Below are positions 1-9,056 of a stretch of DNA of 46,371 bases, in pieces. The stretch covers positions 1-46,371 of the forward strand of contig CAKTVL010000012.1 of the NCBI GenBank assembly GCA_934623575.1, in the 5' to 3' direction. The stretch is from an uncultured Oscillospiraceae bacterium. GTDB lineage: Bacteria; Bacillota; Clostridia; Oscillospirales; Oscillospiraceae. Positions within the stretch are counted from its first letter, which is position 1. Each line of letters starts with the position of its first letter. Position numbers and translations under genes: made by a program. Under the pieces are notes generated by a model. That model searched no databases and was not told the origin of the DNA. It saw nothing but the letters and a program-made list of their open reading frames with translations.

Positions 1-61
1 GATTCACGGCCACCTTACCGGAGGTATCGGGGACCTGCTTTACCGTAACAAGAATCTTCAT
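1..61 (-). CDS. etfB: Electron transfer flavoprotein beta subunit, N-terminal fragment
   Basis: Only the first 20 codons are in the window; the gene runs off the left edge. The visible N-terminus begins MKILVTVKQVPDT, the characteristic opening of EtfB, and an AGGAGGT ribosome site lies 9 bases upstream of the ATG. EtfB with EtfA forms the flavoprotein that pairs with butyryl-CoA dehydrogenase and, in clostridia, bifurcates electrons from NADH to crotonyl-CoA and ferredoxin. Its place 19 bases after bcd, on the same strand, fits the usual bcd-etfB-etfA order. The rest of the gene and etfA cannot be seen. Confidence 0.85.
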   Translation of the reverse strand, partial: MKILVTVKQVPDTSGKVAVN

Positions 62-80
62 TTTACCTTTACCTCCTACC

Positions 81-1244
<1,164 letters not shown>

Positions 1245-1267
1245 ACTCTTTTCTCCTTTTTCCGATT

Positions 1268-2104
<837 letters not shown>

Positions 2105-2165
2105 GATAGTTCCTCCTACTTAAATTTTTACATGAATTGCTTAATTATCAGGCGGTGTGCCTGTC

Positions 2166-2195
2166 AATTAACTTACTTGTAATTAACTTACTTGT
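2166..2195. repeat. 15-bp perfect tandem duplication across the crt stop codon
   Basis: AATTAACTTACTTGT occurs twice without a break (2166-2180 and 2181-2195). The crt stop codon lies in the second copy as read on the plus strand, so the duplication repeats the last sense codon and the TAA just downstream. It looks like a slippage or small duplication that does not change the protein. Confidence 0.9.
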
Positions 2196-2967
2196 TCTGA
2201 TAGGGCTCGTGCTTGCGCTTTTCCAGGAAGGCGGACATGCCCTCGATCTGGTCGGCGGTCTTGAAGCAGCTGCCGAAGAGCTTTTCCTCGATGACGATGG
2301 CCCGGTCCATGTCCACCTGCAGGCCGTCGTTGATGGCCTGCTTGCAGGCACGGACGGCGATAGGCGCGTTCTTGGCGATGGTCTCGGCCAGCTTCTCGGC
2401 GGCGGGGAGCAGCTCCTCCGGCGCGTAGACGGCGTTGACCAGACCGATGCGCAGGGCCTCGTCGGACTTGATGTTTTTAGCGGTATAGATCAGCTGCTTG
2501 GCCATGCCGGGGCCCACCAGGCGGGCCAGACGCTGGGTGCCGCCGAAGCCGGGGGTGATGCCCAGGCCGGTCTCGGGCTGGCCGAAGACGGCGGTGTCGG
2601 CGCAGATGCGGATGTCGCAGGCCATGCTCAGCTCGCAGCCGCCGCCCAGGGCAAAGCCGTTCACCGCGGCGATGGTGGGGATGGGCAGCGTCTCGATGGC
2701 GCGGAACACGTCGTTGCCGTGCTTGCCGAAGGCCTCGCCCTCTTCCTTGGTCAGGGTGCTCATCTCGGCGATGTCGGCGCCGGCCACGAAGGCCTTTTCG
2801 CCTGCGCCGGTGATGACCAGGGCGCGGATGTCAGCGTCGGCCTTGACGGTCTCCACCAGCTCGCCCAGGTCGGTCAGGACCTCGGAATTCAAGGCGTTCA
2901 GCGCCTTGGGACGGTTGATGGTCGCCACGGCGATCAAGCCTTTTTTCTCCAGCAGAATGTTGGTCAT
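2188..2967 (-). CDS. crt: Enoyl-CoA hydratase (crotonase)
   Basis: A 259-residue crotonase-fold enzyme predicted to dehydrate 3-hydroxybutyryl-CoA to crotonyl-CoA. The oxyanion-hole regions are visible as AGADIAEMS near residue 63 and NGFALGGGCELSMACD near residue 100. The two glutamates expected for hydratase activity are present, one in GGGCE and one in the GQPETGLGITPGFGGTQRL segment. The length is normal. The ATG is preceded by AAGGAGGAAG. It is the first gene of the operon, with its promoter about 130 bases upstream. No thiolase gene precedes it, so acetyl-CoA condensation must be encoded elsewhere. Confidence 0.94.
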   Translation of the reverse strand: MTNILLEKKGLIAVATINRPKALNALNSEVLTDLGELVETVKADADIRALVITGAGEKAFVAGADIAEMSTLTKEEGEAFGKHGNDVFRAIETLPIPTIAAVNGFALGGGCELSMACDIRICADTAVFGQPETGLGITPGFGGTQRLARLVGPGMAKQLIYTAKNIKSDEALRIGLVNAVYAPEELLPAAEKLAETIAKNAPIAVRACKQAINDGLQVDMDRAIVIEEKLFGSCFKTADQIEGMSAFLEKRKHEPYQNK

Positions 2968-3038
2968 GTCAACTTCCTCCTTACGTTTCCTTTCCGTGGG
3001 CGCAGCGTATGCAGACGCGCGCGCCGCAGGAGCGGCCG

Positions 3039-3072
3039 TATGTCTGCCCGGCGGAAATGGCGGGCGGACATA
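3039..3072 (-). promoter_or_regulatory. Inverted repeat in the crt operon leader
   Basis: Arms TATGTCTGCCCG (3039-3050) and CGGGCGGACATA (3061-3072) match at 11 of 12 positions around a 10-base loop. The repeat lies just downstream of the predicted transcription start and about 70 bases before the crt ATG, so it would be transcribed in the 5' leader. It could be an RNA hairpin or an operator. No run of U follows, so a simple terminator is unlikely. Confidence 0.5.
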
Positions 3073-3092
3073 CTCCTCCTCATACAGTTCAC

Positions 3093-3121
3093 ATTATAGT
3101 GGTCCGTTAGAAATTTATCAA
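3093..3121 (-). promoter_or_regulatory. Promoter of the butyrate operon
   Basis: Read leftward: -35 TTGATA (3116-3121), a 17-base spacer and a perfect -10 TATAAT (3093-3098). The predicted start near 3086 leaves a leader of about 120 bases before crt. I saw no Rex-type site (TTGTTAA-N4-TTAACAA) here. Confidence 0.75.
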
Positions 3122-3257
3122 GTGTTACCCGGCGGCTTTTTGCTTTTTTAGCGGTTTCCACAAAAGTGGACACCGGAATTTGCGCACTTTTGCGGGTAGG
3201 CTCCGCCCGCTGCGCGGCTTTTTGCGGCCCGGCGGCGAAGGAAACGAAAAATGGTGC

Positions 3258-3286
3258 TTGTAACTGGGGCGGAGATACGGTATGAT
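3258..3286 (+). promoter_or_regulatory. Promoter of trmB
   Basis: TTGTAA (3258-3263), a 17-base spacer and TATGAT (3281-3286), giving a leader of about 23 bases before the trmB ATG. Confidence 0.6.
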
Positions 3287-3315
3287 GTGGAAAACACAAG
3301 TGTGAGGTCGATGCT

Positions 3316-3996
3316 ATGCGGATGCGAAAGAAGAAAAATCTGACGCCGCGGATGGAAGCCTGCGGCGCTTATCTGATCCGGGACCCGTTCGCCCTGCGGG
3401 GGCGCTGGCGGGAGTTGATGCCGGAGGCACGGGAGCTGCGGGTGGAGCTGGGCTGCGGCAAGGGCGGCTTTACGGCGGGCACCGCGGCGGCGGAGCCGGA
3501 AGTACTTCTGATCGCCGTGGAGAAGGTGCCGGACGCCATGGTGGTGGCCATGGAGAAGGCCCGGGACGCGGCGCTACGGAACGTGTGGTTTGTGGACGGG
3601 GACGCGGCGCTGCTGCCGGATATGTTCGCCGACGGGGAGATCGACCGGCTGTACATCAACTTCTGCGACCCTTGGCCCAAGAGCAACCAGAAGAAGCGGC
3701 GGCTGACCCATGGGAATTTCCTGAAGAAGTACCGGCAGGTGCTGGCGGAGGGCGGGCAGATCCACTTCAAGACCGACAACGACAAGCTGTTCGAGTGGTC
3801 GCTGGAGGAGATCCCGCAGTTCGGGTTCGCGCTGTCGGAGGTCACCCGCGACCTGCACGCCGACGGGCCGGTGGGCGTGATGACCGACTACGAAAAGAAG
3901 TTCTACGGCGAGGGCAAGAGCATCAACCGATGCGTAGCCACCATGGTGGAATGGACGGAGCCGGAGATAGAGGACGTCCCCTCCCCTGCTGAGTAA
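3316..3996 (+). CDS. trmB: tRNA (guanine-N7)-methyltransferase TrmB
   Basis: A 226-residue SAM-dependent enzyme that makes m7G46 in the variable loop of tRNAs. The SAM-binding loop is VELGCGKGGFT near residue 43. The family hallmark DPWPKSNQKKRRLTH near residue 117 and the C-terminal FKTDNDKLFEWSL segment are clear, and the length is typical. It is a single-gene unit, with its own promoter upstream and a strong hairpin terminator directly after the stop. Confidence 0.95.
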   Translation: MRMRKKKNLTPRMEACGAYLIRDPFALRGRWRELMPEARELRVELGCGKGGFTAGTAAAEPEVLLIAVEKVPDAMVVAMEKARDAALRNVWFVDGDAALLPDMFADGEIDRLYINFCDPWPKSNQKKRRLTHGNFLKKYRQVLAEGGQIHFKTDNDKLFEWSLEEIPQFGFALSEVTRDLHADGPVGVMTDYEKKFYGEGKSINRCVATMVEWTEPEIEDVPSPAE

Positions 3997-4000
3997 ACAG

Positions 4001-4028
4001 AAAAGGCACCCCTGACGGGGTGCCTTTT
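4001..4028 (+). terminator. Terminator after trmB
   Basis: AAAAGGCACCCC, loop TGAC, GGGGTGCCTTTT: a perfect 12-base stem starting 4 bases after the trmB stop. The flanking A and T runs could let it work in both directions. Confidence 0.9.
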
Positions 4029-4072
4029 GTATTTCGCGCGGCGCCGGGGTAAGACACCGCAGGAAATGCAGG

Positions 4073-5098
4073 TCAGTCCTCGCGCTTTTTAGCGGTCCAG
4101 GCCATGCCGGTAACGCTGAGAACAGCGGTCACGGCGTAGATACCCACGCCTGCGTCGAAGGTCTTGGGGCTGCCCTTGGTGTCATCGGCCTTGGTGTCGG
4201 TGGTGGTAGTGGTGGTGGAGTTGTAGTAGTAGCGGGGCGGCTGGGGAACGGTGTAGGAATCACCGGTCACGGGCACACCATTGACCGTCACACCGGTCAC
4301 GCCCTCAGCCACGGCGATGCTCTTGCCCGCATCCACACCGGTGACGGGGCCGGTCTTGGTAACAGTAACACTCTTGCCGTTATTTGCCGCGGCGGCGATA
4401 ACTGCACTACCAACAGCATAGCTGGTGTCGTTTCCATCCGTAACAGTAGCCACCGCGACACCGGCTGCTACAAAGTCAGTACCTTCGCCCTCTGCCTTGC
4501 AGTTGGACGGATCGATCTGGGGGAACTCGCCGCCGTTGACCGTTATCGTTGCTGTACCGGCCACCCGGCTTGCATCGTAACAATTCAGCACAAAGTCATA
4601 TGGTTTCGCTTCGGAGAATTTCTGCTGAACGGTATATGTGCCGCCATTGATAATCGCAGTACCGGTATGAACATACACAGCGTGGATATTGCCAACGAAA
4701 GTACCATTCTGGATAGTCACTTTACCGCCAGCCTGCACATCCACAGCGTAGCAATCATTTTCTTTTGCTGCAAATGTACCATTGCCGGTAATCGTCAAAT
4801 CACCATTAGCCCGCACAGAGATAAGAGACCAACTTGTATCCCAAATATCCACGGTGTTATACAGTTTCTTACCGTTCATATCCAGAACAATTTTCTTGCC
4901 GACCGTCACTCCGCTGGACGCATCCACGTCTTTCAGCAGCACAATGGTCTGACCCGCGGTCGCTGCGTTCACCGCTTCCTGCAGCGTGTTATACTCAGCA
5001 TCGCCGACCTTTGCGACCTTTGTCTCGTCCGCCCACGCGGCGGTGGTGAGGCCCAGCGCCATGACCAGGGCCAGAATGGTTGCCAATACCTTTTTCAT
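4073..5098 (-). CDS. Secreted wall-anchored beta-helix-type surface protein
   Basis: A 341-residue secreted protein of unknown role. An N-terminal signal peptide (MKKVLATILALVMALGL...AWA) is followed by a region rich in short beta repeats with alternating G, N and T (KVTIQNGTFVGNIHAVYVHTG and similar), as in parallel beta-helix surface proteins. A Thr-rich linker (residues about 285-305, after PPRYYYNS) leads to a C-terminal sorting-like tail: SPKTFD, a hydrophobic stretch, then KKRED. I chose the ATG at 5098 rather than the in-frame GTG at 5107, because a GGGGAG ribosome site sits 8 bases before the ATG and overlaps the GTG. SPKTFD differs from classical LPXTG; which sortase, if any, reads it is unknown. 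Confidence 0.8.
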   Translation of the reverse strand: MKKVLATILALVMALGLTTAAWADETKVAKVGDAEYNTLQEAVNAATAGQTIVLLKDVDASSGVTVGKKIVLDMNGKKLYNTVDIWDTSWSLISVRANGDLTITGNGTFAAKENDCYAVDVQAGGKVTIQNGTFVGNIHAVYVHTGTAIINGGTYTVQQKFSEAKPYDFVLNCYDASRVAGTATITVNGGEFPQIDPSNCKAEGEGTDFVAAGVAVATVTDGNDTSYAVGSAVIAAAANNGKSVTVTKTGPVTGVDAGKSIAVAEGVTGVTVNGVPVTGDSYTVPQPPRYYYNSTTTTTTDTKADDTKGSPKTFDAGVGIYAVTAVLSVTGMAWTAKKRED

Positions 5099-5167
5099 TG
5101 TTAACACTCCCCAATGTTTTCGATATTTCCGCAGCCCACTTCGTTTTAAGCTTGTTAAAACGCCAAA

Positions 5168-5183
5168 GCAGGAGTACTCCTGC
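5168..5183. promoter_or_regulatory. Perfect 16-bp palindrome at a predicted transcription start
   Basis: GCAGGAGTACTCCTGC is fully self-complementary. It begins a few bases downstream of the predicted start of the leftward surface-protein gene, where a repressor would block transcription. It has no spacer, so it is a poor RNA hairpin. An operator is inferred. Confidence 0.5.
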
Positions 5184-5193
5184 GGATGGGTTG

Positions 5194-5221
5194 ATTATAC
5201 CACAATTTTCATGGTTGTCCA
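5194..5221 (-). promoter_or_regulatory. Promoter of the surface-protein gene at 4073-5098
   Basis: Read leftward: TGGACA (5216-5221), a 16-base spacer and TATAAT (5194-5199), with an extended -10 TGG before it. The leader is about 90 bases. Confidence 0.65.
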
Positions 5222-5320
5222 GAGGGTTTTGTAAAATATGCCGGTTTTTCCTGTTTTGGGGCAAATAGGGGTGAAATTGGAAGAAAATGGGAGGAGTTGG
5301 GCGCCCTGCGGGCGCGGGGG

Positions 5321-5373
5321 ACGGATCGCCACGGCCAGTCTGCGGACTGGTCTCGCAATGACAGGATGCGGGA
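5321..5373 (-). repeat. Dispersed intergenic repeat, copy 1
   Basis: On the minus strand this reads TGTCATTGCGAGACCAGTCC...GACTGGCCGTGGCGATCCGTC. The same pieces (TGTCATTSCGAG, ACTGGYCGTGGCGATCCGT) recur at 23589-23660 in opposite orientation. It contains a hairpin, CCAGTC-TGCG-GACTGG. The rest of the 5108-5467 gap holds only the promoters listed here and no credible gene. Confidence 0.75.
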
Positions 5374-5398
5374 AGGCAGATTTTCTTGGTAAAGCCTA

Positions 5399-5440
5399 TT
5401 GACATTGTAGGGTTTATGTGCTACCATACAATTACCTACA
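5399..5440 (+). promoter_or_regulatory. Promoter of the iscS-iscU operon with flanking inverted repeat
   Basis: TTGACA (5399-5404), a 17-base spacer and TACCAT (5422-5427). The arms TGTAGG (5406-5411) and CCTACA (5435-5440) flank the -10 region, so a regulator could sit over the promoter. The promoter is well supported; the operator is a guess. Confidence 0.65.
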
Positions 5441-5467
5441 AAAAAGATATGTTAAAGGAGTGATCCT

Positions 5468-6655
5468 ATGCAGGTCTATGCAGATAATGCGGCCACCACG
5501 CGGATGAGCGACGCCGCCGTGGCGGCTATGACGCCCTATTTCCAGCAGTTTTACGGAAATCCCTCCAGCCTGCACACCGTGGGCCAGCAGGCCGCGGAGG
5601 CGCTGGCGGACGCACGGCGGCGGGTAGCGGAGTGCCTGGGGTGCAGCTTCAAGGAGATCACGTTCACCTCCGGCGGCAGCGAGGCCGACAACCAGGCCAT
5701 CGTCTCGGCGGCGCGGATCGGCGAGCGAAAGGGCAAGAAGCACATCATCTCCACCGCCTTCGAGCACCATGCGGTGCTGCACACGCTGAAGAAGCTGGAA
5801 AAAGAGGGCTTCGAGGTGACGCTGCTGGACGTGGGCCCCACGGGCACCGTCACCCCCCAGCAGGTGGCGGAGGCCATCCGGGAGGACACCTGTCTGGTGA
5901 CCATCATGTACGCCAACAACGAGATCGGCTCTATCCTGCCCATCCCGGAGATCGGCAAGGTGTGCCACGAGAAGGGCGTGCTGTTCCACACCGACGCAGT
6001 GCAGGCGGCGGGCCACCTGCACATCAACGTGAAGGAACAAAATATCGACATGCTGTCGCTGTCCGGCCACAAGTTCCACGGCCCCAAGGGCGTGGGCGTG
6101 CTGTACACACGGCAGGGCATCCCCCTGACCAATATCATCGAGGGCGGCGCACAGGAGCGCGGCAAGCGGGCCGGTACGGAGAACATCCCCGGCATCATGG
6201 GTCTGGCGGCGGCGCTGGAGGAGTCCTGCGGCCACATCGACGAGGACACGGCGCGGCTGACGAAGCTGCGGGACAAGCTGATCGCGGGGCTGTCCAAAAT
6301 TCCCCACAGCGCCCTAAACGGCGACCCGGTGTACCGGCTGCCCACCAACGTGAACTTCTGCTTTGAGGGCATCGAGGGCGAGAGCCTACTGCTTCTGCTG
6401 GATCAGGCGGGCATCTGCGCCAGCTCCGGCAGCGCCTGCACCAGCGGGTCTTTGGACCCCAGCCACGTGCTGCTGGCCATCGGCCGGCCCCACGAGGTGG
6501 CCCACGGCTCGCTGCGGCTGAGCCTGTGCCACGACACCACGGAGGCGCAGGTGGACTACATCCTGGAGAAGGTGCCCGGCATCGTGGCGTATCTGCGGGA
6601 GATGTCCCCCATGTGGAAGGACCTGGAGTCCGGCAAGAGAAAATTCATCCTGTAA
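5468..6655 (+). CDS. iscS: Cysteine desulfurase (IscS/NifS family)
   Basis: A 395-residue PLP enzyme that takes sulfur from cysteine as a persulfide for Fe-S cluster assembly. Visible marks are YADNAATTRM at the start, YGNPSSLH, the PLP-stabilising EHHAVLH histidine, the PLP lysine in SLSGHKFHGPKGVG, and the active-site cysteine loop SSGSACTSGSLDPSHVL. That loop has the longer group I (IscS/NifS) form. The next gene, 51 bases downstream, is the scaffold IscU/NifU, so this is a minimal ISC pair. The ATG follows AAAGGAG. Confidence 0.95.
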   Translation: MQVYADNAATTRMSDAAVAAMTPYFQQFYGNPSSLHTVGQQAAEALADARRRVAECLGCSFKEITFTSGGSEADNQAIVSAARIGERKGKKHIISTAFEHHAVLHTLKKLEKEGFEVTLLDVGPTGTVTPQQVAEAIREDTCLVTIMYANNEIGSILPIPEIGKVCHEKGVLFHTDAVQAAGHLHINVKEQNIDMLSLSGHKFHGPKGVGVLYTRQGIPLTNIIEGGAQERGKRAGTENIPGIMGLAAALEESCGHIDEDTARLTKLRDKLIAGLSKIPHSALNGDPVYRLPTNVNFCFEGIEGESLLLLLDQAGICASSGSACTSGSLDPSHVLLAIGRPHEVAHGSLRLSLCHDTTEAQVDYILEKVPGIVAYLREMSPMWKDLESGKRKFIL

Positions 6656-6706
6656 GGGCTGCGGCCTGACGGGAGACGGCGACTATACTGAAAAGGAGCG
6701 TTGAAT

Positions 6707-7141
6707 ATGGCTTTATATACCGATACCGTAATGGACCACTTCCTGCACCCCCGGAACGTGGGTGAGATCGCCGACGCCGACGGCGTGGGCGAGGTGGGCA
6801 ACGCCAAGTGCGGCGACATCATGAAGATGTACCTGAAGATCAAGGATGACAAGATCGAGGACGTGAAGTTTGAGACGTTCGGCTGCGGCAGCGCCATCGC
6901 CTCCAGTTCCATGGCCACGGAGATGATCAAGGGCAAGAGCATCGAGGACGCGCTGGCCCTGACCAACAAGGAGGTCGTGGACGCACTGGGCGGTCTGCCC
7001 GCCCACAAGCTGCACTGCTCCGTGCTGGCGGAGGAGGCGGTGAAGTCCGCGGTGAAGGACTACTACGACAAGAACGGCATCGCCTACGACAAGAGCAAGT
7101 TCCCCGCCTGTGAGGACTGCGAGAGCTGCCGGATGGTGTGA
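6707..7141 (+). CDS. iscU: Fe-S cluster scaffold protein IscU/NifU-like
   Basis: A 144-residue scaffold on which IscS builds Fe-S clusters before transfer to target proteins. The three ligand cysteines are in place: NAKCGD, FGCGSAIASSS and KLHCSVLAEEAV. A short extra C-terminus carries three more cysteines (CEDCESC), as seen in clostridial members; their role is unknown to me. I start it at ATG 6707, because AAAGGAG lies 8 bases before it; the in-frame TTG at 6701 is too close. It probably shares a transcript with iscS. Confidence 0.93.
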   Translation: MALYTDTVMDHFLHPRNVGEIADADGVGEVGNAKCGDIMKMYLKIKDDKIEDVKFETFGCGSAIASSSMATEMIKGKSIEDALALTNKEVVDALGGLPAHKLHCSVLAEEAVKSAVKDYYDKNGIAYDKSKFPACEDCESCRMV

Positions 7142-7168
7142 CCCTCCCCCCTGTTGAAGGGGCAAAAA

Positions 7169-7209
7169 TAAAAAACAGGGAGTTCCCTATCGGGGACTCC
7201 CTGTTTTTT
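7169..7209. terminator. Shared bidirectional terminator
   Basis: ACAGGGAGT (7175-7183) pairs with ACTCCCTGT (7196-7204), flanked by A and T runs on both sides. It ends iscU from the left and the small leftward gene at 7187-7390 from the right. The latter's stop codon lies inside the hairpin. Confidence 0.88.
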
Positions 7210-7390
7210 CTGCGTTTGCCGGGCCGCGCCGTTTCCTTTTCTCCCCAGGGGTGTCCTCCAGGTACATCCTTTCCGTCTCTCGCTGGGCCTGGATCAGGCC
7301 AGAGACCGCCGCGCCCGTGTGCCCCGTTATCAACGCATCAATAGCGTCTGTTATGGCGTTAAAAAGTCGCAAATACATCTGTTTGTACAT
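7187..7390 (-). CDS. Small conserved-type hypothetical protein
   Basis: A 67-residue protein, MYKQMYLRLFNAITDAIDAL... with a helical N-terminal half (residues 1-45) ending RETERMYLED and a basic tail (KRKRRGP). It resembles short helical proteins common in clostridial and phage genomes, with a conserved MYL.LFNA start and a TE.MYL motif; no function is known to me. I chose the ATG at 7390, because AAGGGGG lies 7 bases upstream; the ATG 24 bases further out has no such site. It is divergent from the ribbon-helix-helix gene at 7489, and the 98 bases between them hold phased repeats. Confidence 0.6.
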   Translation of the reverse strand: MYKQMYLRLFNAITDAIDALITGHTGAAVSGLIQAQRETERMYLEDTPGEKRKRRGPANAEKTGSPR

Positions 7391-7406
7391 TTTTTCGCCC
7401 CCTTTT

Positions 7407-7474
7407 TGCGTCATAAATGCGTCAAACCTACATAAGAGTATACTACTTCGCTATTATTTCGTCAATACTTCGTC
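7407..7474. promoter_or_regulatory. Helically phased direct repeats between two divergent small genes
   Basis: TGCGTCA occurs at 7407 and 7418. TTCGCT, TTCGTC and TTCGTC occur at 7447, 7458 and 7469. Within each group the spacing is exactly 11 bases, one helical turn. Ribbon-helix-helix proteins often bind tandem half-sites in this way, and one is encoded just downstream, so an autoregulatory operator is inferred. Confidence 0.5.
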
Positions 7475-7488
7475 TCGGAGGCGGTGAC

Positions 7489-7665
7489 ATGAAGGATACT
7501 CTTAGCAGATACACGCTGCGCGTGGATCGGGCGCTGCTGGACAAGCTGGGCTACATCGCGGAATATGAGGGGCGCACAAAGAACCGCGAGCTGGAGCAGA
7601 TGATCAAGAAGCGCATCAGCGACTTTGAAAAGGAAAATGGAAAGATTCCCACGGAAAAGCAGTGA
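7489..7665 (+). CDS. Ribbon-helix-helix (Arc/CopG-like) DNA-binding protein
   Basis: A 58-residue protein with the ribbon-helix-helix layout: a short beta strand (RYTLRVDRALLDK, residues 6-18), helix 1 (LGYIAEYEG) and helix 2 (RTKNRELEQMIKKRISDFEKE). Such proteins dimerise and repress small operons, phage or plasmid functions, or toxin-antitoxin pairs. The ATG at 7489 has GGAGG 7 bases upstream; the longer in-frame reading lacks a site. Its only close neighbour is the divergent small gene, so the two may form one control circuit. No toxin is recognisable. Confidence 0.75.
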   Translation: MKDTLSRYTLRVDRALLDKLGYIAEYEGRTKNRELEQMIKKRISDFEKENGKIPTEKQ

Positions 7666-7670
7666 CCGGA

Positions 7671-7704
7671 GGAAAGACCCGCCTGGCGGCGGGTCTTTCC
7701 TTTT
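7671..7704 (+). terminator. Terminator after the ribbon-helix-helix gene
   Basis: GGAAAGACCCGCC (7671-7683), loop TGGC, GGCGGGTCTTTCC (7688-7700), then TTTT: a perfect 13-base stem. Confidence 0.9.
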
Positions 7705-7715
7705 CAGAAGGTGCC

Positions 7716-9053
7716 TTAGCCCTGGCCCTGGGTCATTATATACGACCACAGCACCGGCCCCACGGCGCCGGTGGCGCTGTAGCCCAGCTGCCGCTGGAGG
7801 GCGCGGATCGCCGCCGCGGTGGCGGGGCCAAAGATGCCGTCCACAGTGACGGCGGGCAGGGCGCCGTCCTGCTGCGCCAGCTGGTTAAGACGGGTCTGCA
7901 GCAGGGTGACCTCCGGCCCGGTATCGCCCTCCACCAGAAAGCGGCCGGGATATATCTCCCCGGCGAACTGCTGATACCCGGCGGGGAGCCGGTAGAGCGT
8001 CTGCTCATAGACGTTCTGCAGGGCGTTCCAGGTGGCGCGGCCCACCACGCCATCCACGGTCAGGCCGTAGAGGCTCTGGAAGGCGTAAACGGCGTTCTGC
8101 AGGTCCTCGTCGAAGGTGTCGGTGATGCGGATGGGCGGCAGCTCCGGCAGAAAGAAGCCCAGGAAGGCCAGGTAGAACCGCACCGTCTGGACGCCCAGGC
8201 CGGTGTCGCCCAGGCGCAGGACCTTGGAAAACTGGCGCTGGGCCTCGGAGATGGTCAGGCCCTCGCTGGTGACCTCCGACAGGCTCTTGACGCCGTTGTA
8301 GACGGACTTGATCCGGTACCAGGTGGACTTGCCCACGATGCCGTCCTCCGTCAGGTTAAAAATGCGTTGGAAGGCCCGCACCGCCGCGGCGGTGTCCGCG
8401 CCGAACACGCCGTTGGCCTCGGCGATGGCGGGGATGGCGGGATAGTTCTTGCGGATACGGTTCAGCTCACGCTGGAGGGTGCGGACGTCCTCTCCCACGC
8501 TGCCCACGGTCAGCGGCCGCCCCGGATAGGAGGGGGTGCTGTCCCCCACCGGAGCGTTGGTGACCAGGTCGATGTCCTGGCCGTAGTAGTATTGCAGGAT
8601 CTCGTAGGGGGTCCTCCCCTGCTGGGCCAGCTCCTGGCTGCCCCACTGAGACAGGCCGCGGCACTGGGTGCGCGCGCCGTCGCAGAACTGGGCGTACAGC
8701 GGCTGGATACTGCCCCGGCGGACGATGTAGTTGTTGAAGGTCTCGTCCACAATGGCGTTGATGTTCTCGAAGGTCTCTTTGTCCGGTGAAAACGCCTGGT
8801 CGTACTGGGTGTTGTTGGTGATGTCGAAGTCGTAGCCCCGGCTGCGGTAGTACTCGGTGTAGACGCGGTTCAGCGCCACGGAGACCTGGGCCAGCACGTT
8901 GGCGCGGATGGCGCTGTCCTTCCAGGTGGGGTAGATCTCGCTGGCGGCCACGCCCTTGATGTACTGCGGGAAGGTGACGGTGACGTTCTCCGCCGGGGCG
9001 TCCGGGGCGCCCAGGTGGACGGTGATATACTCCGGGACGATGGGATAGGGCAT
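7716..9053 (-). CDS. SpoIID-like protein with three peptidoglycan-binding domains
   Basis: A 445-residue protein. The first ~165 residues match the SpoIID/LytB-type fold (FPQYIKGVAASEIYPTW, a family-typical YIKGV..SE..P segment, and LSQWGSQELAQQG, the G.SQ.G.. segment near the end of that domain). Three PG_binding_1 modules follow: roughly 170-245 (GSVGEDVRTLQRELNRI... DGIVGKSTW), 265-340 (DTFDEDLQNAVYAFQSLYGL) and 365-440 (VDGIFGPATAAAIRALQRQL). SpoIID degrades peptidoglycan during engulfment, but this protein has no signal peptide or membrane segment. A role in the mother cell or spore coat is more likely than secretion by Sec; this is inference. GGAGGG lies 7 bases before the ATG. It is 3 bases after the preceding small gene and is surely co-transcribed with it. 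Confidence 0.78.
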   Translation of the reverse strand: MPYPIVPEYITVHLGAPDAPAENVTVTFPQYIKGVAASEIYPTWKDSAIRANVLAQVSVALNRVYTEYYRSRGYDFDITNNTQYDQAFSPDKETFENINAIVDETFNNYIVRRGSIQPLYAQFCDGARTQCRGLSQWGSQELAQQGRTPYEILQYYYGQDIDLVTNAPVGDSTPSYPGRPLTVGSVGEDVRTLQRELNRIRKNYPAIPAIAEANGVFGADTAAAVRAFQRIFNLTEDGIVGKSTWYRIKSVYNGVKSLSEVTSEGLTISEAQRQFSKVLRLGDTGLGVQTVRFYLAFLGFFLPELPPIRITDTFDEDLQNAVYAFQSLYGLTVDGVVGRATWNALQNVYEQTLYRLPAGYQQFAGEIYPGRFLVEGDTGPEVTLLQTRLNQLAQQDGALPAVTVDGIFGPATAAAIRALQRQLGYSATGAVGPVLWSYIMTQGQG

Positions 9054-9056
9054 GGC

